64,000 bases of DNA from Leptospira idonii (GCF_004770995.1 NZ_RQHW01000018.1:77734-141733); one strand, 5' to 3'. Shown: positions 45,005 through 55,526, counted from the stretch's first letter. Notes: generated by a model not told the origin, from the sequence alone. Numbers and translations: made by a program.

Positions 45005-47092
45005 TTAAGATTTAATTTCTATCGCAATCAATGTGATGTCGTCTTGTTTGGGTGCGCCCTCTAAAAACGAGTCCACATCCGATAGAATTCCATTCACAAG
45101 CCCGTCCAAGGAATGATGTCTATGATTCATAGATGAGGAGACCAATCTAACGTCTCCGTATTCCTCTTTTTCCTCATTGAACTCTTCATAAATCCCGTCG
45201 GAGAAGAGCAGAATTTTATCTCCCTTATGAAACTCTTCCGTTTTCTCTATGTAATTTATATCTTTCAAAAAACCCAAAAGTTTGCCTTTCGTAGACAAAG
45301 GAAAAGATCCCGAATCACGAAGAAGAAGCTGAGGAGGATGCCCTGCAGTGGAATATACGATTTTGTTTTGTTCCACATCTATATCGATCAGAAAACAGGT
45401 AAAATAATAATGAAGGGATTTATACTTATCCAAGAACACATTGTTCAACTGACTTAAAATCAGAGAAGGAGAAACAGGATTCTCTTTCAAACCCTCGTAT
45501 TCCCCTTTGATGAGCATAGTCACAAGCGCAGCCTGTACTCCATGTCCAGTTGCATCCGCAAGAAAAACCCGAACCACTCCGCCGCTTAACTCTACTATAT
45601 CGAAGAGATCCCCACCTACTTCCTCCATAGGCTGGTAATTGCAGACTATATTCAATTTACCTATGGAAGTCGTATCTACAGGGAAGAGGCTTGTTTGTAT
45701 TTTTTTAGCAACATTCAAGTTCGATCTCATGCTCGCCAAACTTTCGTTCAGTTTGAAAGTTTTCTCCTCAACGATTCTCTCCAAACCGGAATTCAAATTG
45801 CCGAGCTCTTCCGATAAAGTCTCCACTCTATGAAAGGAAAGAGCGAATCTTCTGGAAAGCAGAACCGCTTGAGAACAAATAAAGATAAGGAATGCATAAC
45901 TTCCCAGTTGCACGGAATGAATGGCTCCCAAAGTCTGAAGGATATCGTTCACGATCGCAGGAAAAAACAAAGCCAAACTGAAAATAAGAAAGACTCCTCC
46001 TTCCCTTTTTCTCCGTATGACAAGAACCATACGAGAAAGAAAATAGACTATTCCCAAGATCGATACAGGGTAAATCGCCCAAACCAAATTCAAATAAAAG
46101 GACAAAGGAGTCACTAGATAGATGAAGGAGAAAAAAACTCCTATAACGGCGAAAAAGAAAACCCATTTTTTAGAAACATCTCGAGGGAAAAGCGAATGGA
46201 TAAAAAAACAAAATACGGGCCCGCCTATGGAAAATGTCAAAACTTCGAGCTTATGAACTATATAAAAAGGGATCTCCGGAAATAGATCCAAAAGAACTCT
46301 GTCCTGGACGGAAACGTCCCTAATGGCAACAATAAAGCAGAATATACTAAAATACAAAGAAGACTGATCCTTCTTCCAAAGACTGTATAAACTCATTTGA
46401 TACAGTCCCATGATAAAAAGCGCACCGAACACGAATGCATGCAATATGAATTTTAAAAACTTTTCCCTCTCCGCATAAGAAGAGTTTGAAATATAGATCG
46501 AATCGAAAATTCCGAAACGAAAAGGAGAAAAATTAGAAACTAAAATCACAACTTCCAGTTCCTCCCGCTCTTCCACTATCTCCTTGGAAATTCGAAAAGA
46601 ACGTCTGTACATGGAAACAGAAGGCCCCTCCTCTTCCGATTTTACAATTTTACCGTTTCCTCCCATCTTATGCCCATTCACATATAACTGATAGGCGGAA
46701 CCAATATCTCCCAAACTGAGATCCCAATCGACATCGTTTTCCGGAAGAAGAACCTTCAGTCGATAACTTCCAAACTTGGTTTTTTGTGGGATAGAAGAAC
46801 CTTCTTCCCTGCCGATCCCCCATTCGGAAGGAACTTTGAGAAAATAAGGATCTCTCAAAGAACAATGATTAAATGAAGATGAAAGGGAATCGAATTCGAA
46901 AAAACAATTTTCATAAAACTCCCAATTCCCATCCAAAGAAAAGGAAGAGTTCTTTTTGAAGTCGAAATTTTTCAAGTCGAGGACTCCGACTTCTATTACA
47001 GGAATATTTTTGGAAACGGAACAATGAAAGGTTCCTAAAGAAAAAATCAAAACCGGACAGAAGCGAAATAAAAACAAAAACCACCGGCTCAT
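45005..47092 (-). CDS. 7TM sensor SpoIIE-type serine phosphatase (lipoprotein-type leader)
   Basis: 695 residues. Leader ends FHC (possible lipobox), then a jelly-roll periplasmic domain (about 40-220) in which FSLDGNWEFYENC parallels FSLKGDAEFYWKK of the cyclase at 32439-34589. Seven membrane segments follow (about 225-420), then a coiled coil (about 425-465), and a SpoIIE phosphatase domain (about 470-690): GGDLFDIV, FLADATGHGVQAALVT, STAGHPPQLLL, LLFSDGIYEE and DDITLIAIE. Probably dephosphorylates an anti-sigma antagonist or other phosphoserine protein. Confidence 0.92.
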   Translation of the reverse strand: MSRWFLFLFRFCPVLIFSLGTFHCSVSKNIPVIEVGVLDLKNFDFKKNSSFSLDGNWEFYENCFFEFDSLSSSFNHCSLRDPYFLKVPSEWGIGREEGSSIPQKTKFGSYRLKVLLPENDVDWDLSLGDIGSAYQLYVNGHKMGGNGKIVKSEEEGPSVSMYRRSFRISKEIVEEREELEVVILVSNFSPFRFGIFDSIYISNSSYAEREKFLKFILHAFVFGALFIMGLYQMSLYSLWKKDQSSLYFSIFCFIVAIRDVSVQDRVLLDLFPEIPFYIVHKLEVLTFSIGGPVFCFFIHSLFPRDVSKKWVFFFAVIGVFFSFIYLVTPLSFYLNLVWAIYPVSILGIVYFLSRMVLVIRRKREGGVFLIFSLALFFPAIVNDILQTLGAIHSVQLGSYAFLIFICSQAVLLSRRFALSFHRVETLSEELGNLNSGLERIVEEKTFKLNESLASMRSNLNVAKKIQTSLFPVDTTSIGKLNIVCNYQPMEEVGGDLFDIVELSGGVVRVFLADATGHGVQAALVTMLIKGEYEGLKENPVSPSLILSQLNNVFLDKYKSLHYYFTCFLIDIDVEQNKIVYSTAGHPPQLLLRDSGSFPLSTKGKLLGFLKDINYIEKTEEFHKGDKILLFSDGIYEEFNEEKEEYGDVRLVSSSMNHRHHSLDGLVNGILSDVDSFLEGAPKQDDITLIAIEIKS

Positions 47093-47196
47093 ATTCCACG
47101 AAGGATCTAAAATTATAAATTTCCGAATAGTATTTTTAGAGGGGGGAATAAAATAACATCATAAGAACCCAATAGAAAACCAAGGAGACTTCCTTT

Positions 47197-47592
47197 ATGA
47201 AACAAACCGCAAAAATCTTTCTAGGTTTGACAGCATTGATTCTATTCATTTCCCCACTTTTCTCGGGCGAAAAAGATCTAATCATTCAAGATATAAAACT
47301 AGGAACGGGAAAAGAAGCCTATTCCGGATCGTACGTAACAGTACATTATGTGGGAAAACTCACCAACGGAGTCAAATTCGACAGTTCCAGAGATCGTAAA
47401 AAACCGTTCGAATTCAACCTAGGTGCGGGAGAAGTCATCAAAGGCTGGGACAAAGGAGTGAAAGGAATGAAAGAAGGAGGAATCAGAAAACTAACCATCC
47501 CTCCGGAACTAGGTTACGGAAGCAGATCCACAGGTTCCATACCGGCTAACTCCACTTTGGTCTTCGAAGTAGAACTCATTAAAGTTTACTAA
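47197..47592 (+). CDS. Exported FKBP-type peptidyl-prolyl isomerase
   Basis: 131 residues: signal peptide (about 1-23, LFSGEK), then one full FKBP domain. The active-site residues are visible: Y in VTVHYVGKL, D in GVKFDSSRDR, VIKGWDKGV and LGYGSRS. The end FEVELIKVY is the family C-terminus. It catalyses proline isomerisation during folding in the periplasm. AAGGAG precedes the ATG. No lipobox or N-terminal dimerisation domain, so it is a minimal enzyme of the Mip/FkpA class. Confidence 0.94.
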   Translation: MKQTAKIFLGLTALILFISPLFSGEKDLIIQDIKLGTGKEAYSGSYVTVHYVGKLTNGVKFDSSRDRKKPFEFNLGAGEVIKGWDKGVKGMKEGGIRKLTIPPELGYGSRSTGSIPANSTLVFEVELIKVY

Positions 47593-47610
47593 TCAGGCAA
47601 TTGCAACTAA

Positions 47611-47726
47611 CGGGCGTTCCCGATTTTATCCGAATCACCCGATCCTTACGAACAAAGGTCGGGCTGCTTCGGGCTTCGCTATCGCTGCGGCCCCGTTCCG
47701 TGGCTTCCCCTTCCCATCCCTAACGC
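47611..47726. other. GC-rich intergenic element with inverted ends
   Basis: About 115 non-coding bases, much richer in GC than the genome, opening with CGGGCGTTCCCG (a small hairpin) and closing with CCCTAACGC. GCGTT (47614-47618) and AACGC (47722-47726) are inverted. Inside are CGGGCTGCTTCGGGCTTCGC and GCTGCGGCCCCG. It may be an interspersed repeat or an attC-like site. Confidence 0.45.
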
Positions 47727-47756
47727 AGAAAAAATCACATCGAAAAAAGATAACAC

Positions 47757-48101
47757 TTATTTCCATTCCTTAATGATTCTGGGAATTTCATGGGCACAAA
47801 TGGAATACAAAGCCCTTCTATCTATATATTCGTAAGCTCTTGCTAAATCTTCCTGCCAAAACGAATCGATCTTCTTCCAAGGAACTTTAGGGTATTTCGC
47901 CTTTTCAGAAGCAGGAATCTTTAAAGATTCTTTATGAATCATTTCGAGAAACTGTTCCGCAAAAAAAGCATCCTGACTGTTCTCTTCAAATTCCTGGATT
48001 TGATTTTGATAGATGAACTTTTCCAATTCTTTACAATAAAAAAGAAATTCGGCAAACACCATAGGATCGATGATTCGAATACTGCTTTGAAAATCATTCA
48101 A
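47757..48101 (-). CDS. HepT-like (DUF86) HEPN protein with degenerate active site
   Basis: 114 residues. The second half reads like the end of a HepT/DUF86 toxin: YPKVPWKKIDSFWQEDLARAY then YIDRRALYSICAHEIPRII, aligning with the family pattern (IPW-x-I, FRN-xxx-H-x-Y, D-x-x-x-VW-x-I, LP). The RNxxxHxY ribonuclease motif is not there (WQEDLARAYEY), so activity may be lost. No MntA nucleotidyltransferase antitoxin gene adjoins it. The call rests on pattern alone. Confidence 0.55.
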   Translation of the reverse strand: MNDFQSSIRIIDPMVFAEFLFYCKELEKFIYQNQIQEFEENSQDAFFAEQFLEMIHKESLKIPASEKAKYPKVPWKKIDSFWQEDLARAYEYIDRRALYSICAHEIPRIIKEWK

Positions 48102-48181
48102 ATTTTTGAATTAGAACCCAAACACTGCTCGCCAAACTTCGAATTCAAATCAAACTTCATCCAAAGACGCAGGCAAATCCA

Positions 48182-49198
48182 ATGAATCAATTTCCTCAAA
48201 TCGCCATCCTGGGAATGGGAGCTATCACAGCAACCATCGCAAGAGCTTTATCGAAAAACGGAATCGGGTTTCAAGTATTGGCAAGGGACAAGTCCAGAAA
48301 GGAAGAATTGAAGAAAACTCCTATCCTGTTTCGTTATGAATCCCAACCGAACGAAAAAATAGATTTAGAAAACCGCACCGTCGGCCTGGAGGAAGTGAAA
48401 GAAAAATTCGACTATATAATATTAGGTGCCAAATCGGCAAATCTTCCCGAATCGGTACGACAAGCCCTCCCCCTTCTGAAAGAAGAGGGAAAACTCGTTT
48501 TTATCCAAAACGGTTTCCCTGACGAATGGGTCTCTTTTCCCAAAGAACGAATTTTAGGCGGAGTTGTGGGATGGAACACTCAAAAGACAAAGGAAGGGAT
48601 TTATTTCCAATCGAATGCAGGTGCATTGATTTTGGGAGGTCCCGACGGACAACTTCCCGATCCGTTTTGGAAAAAGGCATTGGAACCTTATATCCCGGTC
48701 ATCCTCACAAATAACCTAACCGGATACAGATGGCATAAATTAGGAATCAATTCCGTCATCAACGGACTTGCAGCAAGCTGTAAACTCACCTTAGGAGAAT
48801 TATTATTCAGAAAACAAGGAAGAAAAGCCGCCATACGGGTTTTAACAGAAGTCAGAATTGCCATGGAAACGAGCGGAGTGAAGGAGGAAGTAGTGCCTGG
48901 TTCCGTTTCTCTTCTCAAAATCGGAGAAGGGAAAGGAGATCTACCGGCCTGGATCAAACATATCATTCTTATGGTGATCGGACTCAAATACTACCGCATC
49001 CGAACTTCTATGGTACAAGATTTGGATGCAGGCCGCCAAACAGAAATTAAAGAAATCAATGGAAAAGTAGTGGAAACTTCAAAAAACTTGGGGATCAAAT
49101 CTCCAGTGAACGAAGCGATCGTCTCCACAGTGCAAGGAATCCAAAAAGGAGAGATCCTTCCGGATCTGTCCTTTTTGGAAACAGTATGCGGTCTTTGA
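48182..49198 (+). CDS. Ketopantoate reductase (PanE/ApbA)-family oxidoreductase
   Basis: 338 residues, NAD(P)-dependent. N-terminal Rossmann fold with ILGMGAITATIARAL (variant of GxGxxG) and the family lysine in ILGAKSANLPE. The C-terminal helical domain has WHKLGINSVINGLAA and SMVQDLDAGRQTEI with the acidic residues of the family. PanE makes pantoate for CoA synthesis, but many relatives use other substrates, so I withhold the symbol. It is divergent from the HepT-like gene. Confidence 0.87.
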   Translation: MNQFPQIAILGMGAITATIARALSKNGIGFQVLARDKSRKEELKKTPILFRYESQPNEKIDLENRTVGLEEVKEKFDYIILGAKSANLPESVRQALPLLKEEGKLVFIQNGFPDEWVSFPKERILGGVVGWNTQKTKEGIYFQSNAGALILGGPDGQLPDPFWKKALEPYIPVILTNNLTGYRWHKLGINSVINGLAASCKLTLGELLFRKQGRKAAIRVLTEVRIAMETSGVKEEVVPGSVSLLKIGEGKGDLPAWIKHIILMVIGLKYYRIRTSMVQDLDAGRQTEIKEINGKVVETSKNLGIKSPVNEAIVSTVQGIQKGEILPDLSFLETVCGL

Positions 49199-49207
49199 GT
49201 TTTTAAT

Positions 49208-49969
49208 TTATTTTTTCAATCTGTATCCCGTTTTGAAAATCCACCAAACAACTCCTAGGCAGGCAGCGAGGAAAAAAAACACCATTCCTAAACTCACTTC
49301 TATGCTGACATCGGAAATCTCATAGAAGCTGTATCTAAATCCGCTCACGAGATACAAAACCGGATTCAATAATGTAAGCTTCTGCCAAAAAGGAGGTAAC
49401 ATACTTGCGGAATAAAAACTTCCTCCCAAAAAGACAAGAGGGGTCACGATCAAAAGAGGAATGAGCTGCAGCTTTTCGAAGTTATCCGCCCAGATTCCTA
49501 TGATGAATCCGAACAAACTGAACGAAACGGAAGTAAGCACTAAAAAAAGAACCATCAAAAAAGGATGAGCGATTTTCAACGGCACGAACAAAGCGGCAGT
49601 CGCAAGCATGATGAGACCGATGACGATGGATTTGGTGGCAGCGGCGCCTACAAACCCGATCACCACTTCGATCATAGTCACAGGAGCGGAAAGAATTTCA
49701 TAAATGGTCCCCGTAAACTTGGGAAAATAAATTCCGAAAGAAGCATTCGCAATGCTTTGCGTCAGCAAAGAAAGCATGATGAGACCGGGAACGATAAAAG
49801 AACCGTAAGAAATCCCATTCACTTCCTGGATGCGGGAACCGATGGCGGAACCGAATACAACGAAGTAAAGAGAAGTAGAGATGACGGGAGAAGCGACACT
49901 TTGCAAAAGGGTTCTCCAAGTTCTGGACATCTCGAAAATATAAATCGATTTGATTGCATGTAAGTTCAT
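49208..49969 (-). CDS. ABC-2 type exporter permease
   Basis: 253 residues with six hydrophobic segments and the ABC-2 permease layout: [35 protein letters not shown] and [24 protein letters not shown]. It partners the ATPase encoded 2 bases upstream. The substrate is unknown; relatives include drug and lipid exporters (DrrB, NodJ). Confidence 0.93.
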   Translation of the reverse strand: MNLHAIKSIYIFEMSRTWRTLLQSVASPVISTSLYFVVFGSAIGSRIQEVNGISYGSFIVPGLIMLSLLTQSIANASFGIYFPKFTGTIYEILSAPVTMIEVVIGFVGAAATKSIVIGLIMLATAALFVPLKIAHPFLMVLFLVLTSVSFSLFGFIIGIWADNFEKLQLIPLLIVTPLVFLGGSFYSASMLPPFWQKLTLLNPVLYLVSGFRYSFYEISDVSIEVSLGMVFFFLAACLGVVWWIFKTGYRLKK

Positions 49970-49971
49970 TT

Positions 49972-50910
49972 TTATTCCTTCACTAATTGTACGAAAATCT
50001 CTTCCAAAGAACTTTGAGTGGTATTTAAGTCCTTAAACTGAATTTTGGCCTTCCTAAGATCATCCAGAAAGCTGGTGATTCCGTTTTGTTTTCCTTGTGT
50101 ATCGTAAGTATAAATCAACTGTTTCCCGTTAGATGCAAGTTCCAGTTCGTATCCTTTCAAAGAAGCTGGTATTTTTTTGACTTCCTTGGTTAAATCCAGA
50201 ATCAATTGTTTTTTCCCCAACTTGTGCATGAGTTCGTCTTTGTCCTGAACCAAAACGATTTCCCCTTTGTTGATGACACCGATCCTGTCCGCAATCTCTT
50301 CCGCTTCTTCTATATAATGAGTGGTAAGAATGATGGTGACTCCCTGCTCTCTGAGATCTCGTATGATGTTCCACATATCCTTTCTCAATTCCACATCCAC
50401 TCCGGCAGTGGGTTCGTCCAAAAACAGAACCCTAGGTTCATGTGACAATGCTTTGGCGATCAAAACTCTTCTTTTCATCCCTCCGGAAAGAGCGATGATC
50501 ATTTGGTCTTTTTTATCCCAAAGAGAAAGAGATTTCAAAAGTTTTTCCAAATAAGAAGGATTAGGTGCTTTTCCGAAAAGACCTCTTGTGAAACTCACGG
50601 TAGTCCAAACCGATTCGAAAGAATGTACGCTGAGCTCCTGAGGAACAAGACCTATCTGAGAACGTGTTTCCTTAAAATCGGAAATGATGTCTTTACCTCC
50701 TACGGAGACCGATCCTCCGCTAGGATTTACGATCCCGCAGATGATGGAAATCAGAGTGGTTTTTCCTGCTCCGTTAGGACCGAGTAAAGCGATGATTTCC
50801 CCTTCCTCGATTTCCAAATTCACTTTTTTCAAAGCTTGAAATCCGTTAGGATAGGACTTGGAGAGATTTTGAACGGAGACGATAGAAGGTCTGGATTTGT
50901 CTTTCACCAT
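49972..50910 (-). CDS. ABC transporter ATP-binding protein
   Basis: 312 residues. Walker [14 protein letters not shown], signature [15 protein letters not shown], Walker [14 protein letters not shown]-loop VPQELSV and H-loop [13 protein letters not shown] are all present. The C-terminal extension (about 225-310) resembles DrrA-like subunits. It is first in the two-gene exporter operon, 2 bases before the permease. Confidence 0.94.
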   Translation of the reverse strand: MVKDKSRPSIVSVQNLSKSYPNGFQALKKVNLEIEEGEIIALLGPNGAGKTTLISIICGIVNPSGGSVSVGGKDIISDFKETRSQIGLVPQELSVHSFESVWTTVSFTRGLFGKAPNPSYLEKLLKSLSLWDKKDQMIIALSGGMKRRVLIAKALSHEPRVLFLDEPTAGVDVELRKDMWNIIRDLREQGVTIILTTHYIEEAEEIADRIGVINKGEIVLVQDKDELMHKLGKKQLILDLTKEVKKIPASLKGYELELASNGKQLIYTYDTQGKQNGITSFLDDLRKAKIQFKDLNTTQSSLEEIFVQLVKE

Positions 50911-51111
50911 ATAATTCAGGGTAAAAATCAGAGGCCTAAAATTTCTAGCTTTTTCAAAAAACTTCCTGCGGATCTAGTCTTTTTTATGAACATTTTAACA
51001 ACCCCGGAAACAATGTTCTAATTCGAGAAAATATCTTCTTTTAACATCTGCTAGGATAAGCAAAGTCTGTTTTTTGCATGACTCCAATCGGGTCTGTCAA
51101 AAACTTTTCCT

Positions 51112-52857
51112 ATGGACGTTCGGACCATCCTAGTACTCTCTATTTTTACGAGCCTAACGCTAGGATTCTTTTTGTTTCTCTTCATTAAGGTAAACAAATC
51201 CCTAAAAGCCTATCAATTCTGGGTTTGGTCCCATTTTACTCTGGCATTGGTATATGTTTTTTTGGGGCTTAGGGGAACCATTCCCATCTATTACAGTATT
51301 CTACTCAATAATTTGTTTCTGGTTTTGACATTTAATTTCAGAATCACCGCCTGTTTGCATTTTTTTAATCACAAAATTTCCCTAAAACACATTCTCAGCT
51401 ATAGTGCGTTATTTTTATCCATAATCCTTTATTTCACATTGATTGAGGATTCCATATTCATTCGAACACTTTCCGTAACGATACTTATCTTCTTCACGTA
51501 TTCCTATCTCTCTTGGATTCTCTATAAAAATAAAAACAAAGAGAACGCAGGGATCATCCTCTTCGGCATTGTGGTTTTTCTCTTCTATGTAGGATTGAAT
51601 TTCGCAAGAATCATTCTGATATTTACGGACATGCAATCCGTCATCTTCAATAACTCCTCTCCTTTCAATTCGGTCTATTTCACATCGCTTCTTATTCTGG
51701 AGGTGATCTGGGTGACTCTTTTTTTCGCACTCACAGGCATCCGCAATCGAATGGAAATCAGGGAAATGAAAGAACATTTCGAAATGATTTTCAGAACTTC
51801 CCCCGAAGCGATCCTCATCTCACGTATGTCAGATGGTAAAATTCTAAACCTCAATGAAGGATTTGTCAGAATCACCGGTTACACGATGGAAGAGGCTTTG
51901 GGGAAATCGCCCTTGGAACTGGGAATCTGGCAGTCCGTAGAAAACAGGGAACGAATGAGAAGCGAGTTATTCGAAAAAGGATACTGCGAAAATCTGGAAT
52001 TCGAATTTCAAAAAAAAGATAAAACAAAATTCACTGGAATTGTTTCTTCCAGAGTCATAGAAGTGAACGGAGAAGAGCAAGTCATCAGTGTCACAAGAGA
52101 CATCTCTCAAAGAAAGGAAGCGGAGAGAATCATCCAAGAAAAGAATAAAGAATTACACGAGTTAAATATAACAAAAGACAAATTTTTCTCCATCATTGCG
52201 CACGATCTCAAATCGCCCTTCACCGGCTTCCTAGGACTCACAGAACTGATGTCGGACGATTCAGGCCAAATGAAACCGGAAGAATTCCTTTCCTTAGGAA
52301 AGTCTCTTCACGAATCAGCAAACAACATATATTCCCTTTTGGAAAACCTGTTGGAATGGTCCAGGAACCAAAGAGGGATCATCGAATTCGAACCGGAAAT
52401 TTATTCTCTCAAAAATATCATCGATGAGAACATTGCAAATATAGGAAACTATGCTTCCCAAAAAGGAATCGAAATCTACAACCTAACTTCGATTGATATT
52501 ACCGTCTATGCAGATATATCGATGTTAAATTCGATTCTCAGAAACCTGCTTTCCAATTCGGTTAAATTCTCCAACAGAGGAAATGTGGTAAAAATCGACG
52601 CCGAACGAACGGAAAAGAACGAAACTTTGATTTCCGTAGAGGACAACGGAATCGGAATGAAACCTGAGTTAGTTCAACAATTGTTTCGAATCGACCAAAA
52701 AGTAGCTCGTTACGGAACGGAAGGAGAAACGAGCACGGGACTTGGCCTTCTTCTCTGCAAAGAATTTACGGACAGACATAATGGAAAGATAGGAGCGGAA
52801 AGCAAAGAACAAGAAGGAAGCAGGTTCTGGGTTCTGCTGCCAGGCCCTCCTACATAA
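51112..52857 (+). CDS. Membrane PAS-domain sensor histidine kinase
   Basis: 581 residues: seven or so membrane segments (about 5-210), a PAS domain (about 225-335; ILISRMSDGKILNLNEGFVRITG), a coiled linker (about 335-355), HisKA with FSIIAHDLKSPFTGFLG, and HATPase_c (SILRNLLSNSVKFS, DNGIGMKPEL, STGLGLLLCKEF). It has no receiver, and no regulator gene adjoins. The start ATG follows about 200 bases with no gene. Confidence 0.92.
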   Translation: MDVRTILVLSIFTSLTLGFFLFLFIKVNKSLKAYQFWVWSHFTLALVYVFLGLRGTIPIYYSILLNNLFLVLTFNFRITACLHFFNHKISLKHILSYSALFLSIILYFTLIEDSIFIRTLSVTILIFFTYSYLSWILYKNKNKENAGIILFGIVVFLFYVGLNFARIILIFTDMQSVIFNNSSPFNSVYFTSLLILEVIWVTLFFALTGIRNRMEIREMKEHFEMIFRTSPEAILISRMSDGKILNLNEGFVRITGYTMEEALGKSPLELGIWQSVENRERMRSELFEKGYCENLEFEFQKKDKTKFTGIVSSRVIEVNGEEQVISVTRDISQRKEAERIIQEKNKELHELNITKDKFFSIIAHDLKSPFTGFLGLTELMSDDSGQMKPEEFLSLGKSLHESANNIYSLLENLLEWSRNQRGIIEFEPEIYSLKNIIDENIANIGNYASQKGIEIYNLTSIDITVYADISMLNSILRNLLSNSVKFSNRGNVVKIDAERTEKNETLISVEDNGIGMKPELVQQLFRIDQKVARYGTEGETSTGLGLLLCKEFTDRHNGKIGAESKEQEGSRFWVLLPGPPT

Positions 52858-52968
52858 ACCCGTATTTCCAGAGTTTCCGAGACATAACTCACAAACAAAG
52901 GAATAAGTTTCCTTATTTCATCCAGGATCCCCTTCCCTTTACCGAAAATAAGATGATAGCTCTTTCCT

Positions 52969-53772
52969 ATGAAAAAGTTCGGTCTTCTTATTTTATTGTT
53001 ATGCGCCTTCTTTGCGAAAACGGAACATTTTTCCAGCAGCAGCAATCTACAGGTCACTTACGGAGTAGAAGAAAACCAGCTGATTCTGAAATCGATCGAT
53101 TCCACAGTTTCCAACTTTGGTGACGAAGAAGACAAAAAACTCTATAAAAGATGCATCCAACACTATCTGGAATTCCAAGGTCTTCATACTGCAGGGAATT
53201 ATGCGAGCGCTTACGTCAGAGTCCGCCACACTCAAAAACTGCTTATCCTTCTTTACGAAAGAATGCTTTCTAAAAACATAACAAAGGTTCGTTTAGAGCT
53301 GAATCGATTGGGAAGAAACGCGAGAGGAAAAGAAAAAACGCAAACCAATGCATTTTTACGTTTGGGACTGAGGGATTTGGCGGAAGCGGAACAAAAACTT
53401 ATTTTTGCGAAAAACACAAGGCCGTATCTGTATCTTCTCAAACTGAGAGAGATGCTATTCAGCTTAAAAATCCTAAAACACTCAGGAAAGTTCGTGGTAT
53501 TTCTGGCTCTTTTGCATGATGCCGATTTTCCCGTAGAACTGGAGTCAGTTGATTTCCAAACCATCAACGATGAGATCCTCCGCTCCATGACAGAGAACAA
53601 AGATCTATTCCTTACCTTCCATTGGGACAATCATTTCAAAACACTGATCGGAGACGGGGTTTATACGCAAACAATGCACACTCCCGACATGGAGGAATTG
53701 GCAAAACCTATGGGAGATTTGGATCCTGCTTATGTTCGGCTCAGTCTAGACCCGAGAAAAAAAGTCAAATAA
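52969..53772 (+). CDS. Exported protein of unknown function
   Basis: I do not recognise a family. 267 residues; N-terminal hydrophobic stretch (about 3-17) is probably a signal peptide (FAKTEHFSSSS). The chain is largely helical with many basic residues (YVRVRHTQKLLILLYERM, RLGLRDLAEAEQKLIFAK) and could be helical-repeat or TPR-like. A terminator lies 33 bases beyond the stop. Confidence 0.75.
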   Translation: MKKFGLLILLLCAFFAKTEHFSSSSNLQVTYGVEENQLILKSIDSTVSNFGDEEDKKLYKRCIQHYLEFQGLHTAGNYASAYVRVRHTQKLLILLYERMLSKNITKVRLELNRLGRNARGKEKTQTNAFLRLGLRDLAEAEQKLIFAKNTRPYLYLLKLREMLFSLKILKHSGKFVVFLALLHDADFPVELESVDFQTINDEILRSMTENKDLFLTFHWDNHFKTLIGDGVYTQTMHTPDMEELAKPMGDLDPAYVRLSLDPRKKVK

Positions 53773-53804
53773 CAGTCATTTACCGCAAAAGTGAAAAAGA
53801 AAAA

Positions 53805-53828
53805 CCCTTCGGAAAAACTTCCGAAGGG
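53805..53828. terminator. Bidirectional terminator between the exported gene and glnK
   Basis: CCCTTCGGAA and TTCCGAAGGG form a perfect 10-bp stem with a 4-base loop. On the minus strand TTTTTCTTTTTC follows, so it serves the amtB-glnK operon. On the plus strand only CGAAAAACG follows. Confidence 0.88.
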
Positions 53829-53838
53829 CGAAAAACGA

Positions 53839-54184
<346 letters not shown>

Positions 54185-54193
54185 AAATTCTCC

Positions 54194-55486
54194 TTAGATG
54201 TCGTATCCTTTTTCTCCGTGGACCTCTTGGTCGAGACCGGAGATTTCTTTATCTTCTTCAATTCTAAAGCCGATCGTTTTCTCAATGGCAAGAGCCAAAA
54301 GATAAGAGATCACGAATGAATAAGCGGCAGTCACAACTACACTTAAGAACTGAACATATACCTGCTCTCCTCTGGAAACACCTTCCGCCAATTCCAAAGC
54401 GAACACACCGGTCAAAATGGCACCGAAAGCACCGCCGATCCCGTGAACACCGAAAGCATCCAAAGTATCATCGTAACCGATTTTTCCTTTCATATAGATG
54501 GCCGCATAACAAATAGGAGACACTAGCAGTCCCATAATGATAGCGCCTTTTACTCCGACGAATCCGGAAGCGGGAGTGATGACGACTAACCCGGCGACGA
54601 TACCGGAAGCAGCCCCCAATGCGGTCGCTTTTTTAGTATGAAACCATTCGATCAAAAGCCAGGATGCTCCCGCTGCGGCAGGTGCGATCAAAGTGACAAC
54701 GAAAGCTCTTGCAGCCAAACCGTTTACGGAAAGTCCGGAACCGGCATTGAAACCGAACCATCCGAACCAAAGAAGACCGGAACCTAACAAAGTATAGGTC
54801 ATATTGTTCGGATGGGTTAAGGAACCAGGATCACCTTTTCTTTTTCCGATCACAAGAGCTGCGGCAAGACCTGCAATCCCCGAAATCAAATGCACTACGG
54901 TTCCTCCCGCAAAATCAAGAGCACCTTCCTTAAAGAGCCAACCGTCTGCAGACCAAACCCAATGCGCCACTGGATCGTAAACCAAAGTAGCCCAAAGAAG
55001 AATGAATGCGATATAAGCGGAAAGTTTTACCCTCTCCGCAATCGCACCCGAAATCAAAGCGGGAGTGATGAGAGCGAACATCCCTTGAAATAAAAAATGA
55101 ACATATTTCGGGATGGAACCTTCAAGAGTATTCATGTCCATACCGTCCAAAAAGGCCAGACTGAAATCCCCGAAAAAAGGGTTCGAACCGGAGAAAGCGA
55201 AACTATAACCGAAGATAGTCCACTGCAAAGTCATCACGATCATAGCCACAAAGCTATGCATCATGGTGGACAAAACGTTTTTGGAACGAACGATCCCGCC
55301 GTAGAACAAAGAAAGGCCCGGGATCATAAAAAAGACAAGTGCGGAAGAAACAAGCATCCAAGTCGTGTCCGCCTTATCTAAGCTAACTGCTTCGGGATCG
55401 GAAGGAACCTCGTCTCCCCAAAGAATATTCGGTAAGAATAAAATTGCCAAAAGCAAAATCATCTTATGACTGATTTTACGAAACAT
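54194..55486 (-). CDS. amtB: Ammonium transporter AmtB
   Basis: Membrane ammonium channel of 430 residues: signal sequence (about 1-25), then eleven predicted helices. Family features: FFMIPGLSLFYGGIVRSKN, FALITPALISGAIAERVKLSAY, AHWVWSADGWL, DFAGGTVVHLISGIAGLAAA (first pore His) and DTLDAFGVHGIGGAFGAILTG (second). The C-terminal tail for GlnK docking is present. It is the first gene of amtB-glnK. Confidence 0.96.
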   Translation of the reverse strand: MFRKISHKMILLLAILFLPNILWGDEVPSDPEAVSLDKADTTWMLVSSALVFFMIPGLSLFYGGIVRSKNVLSTMMHSFVAMIVMTLQWTIFGYSFAFSGSNPFFGDFSLAFLDGMDMNTLEGSIPKYVHFLFQGMFALITPALISGAIAERVKLSAYIAFILLWATLVYDPVAHWVWSADGWLFKEGALDFAGGTVVHLISGIAGLAAALVIGKRKGDPGSLTHPNNMTYTLLGSGLLWFGWFGFNAGSGLSVNGLAARAFVVTLIAPAAAGASWLLIEWFHTKKATALGAASGIVAGLVVITPASGFVGVKGAIIMGLLVSPICYAAIYMKGKIGYDDTLDAFGVHGIGGAFGAILTGVFALELAEGVSRGEQVYVQFLSVVVTAAYSFVISYLLALAIEKTIGFRIEEDKEISGLDQEVHGEKGYDI

Positions 55487-55526
55487 GAATCTCTCTCCTA
55501 TTTACCATTGTATTTATTTTCAAATC

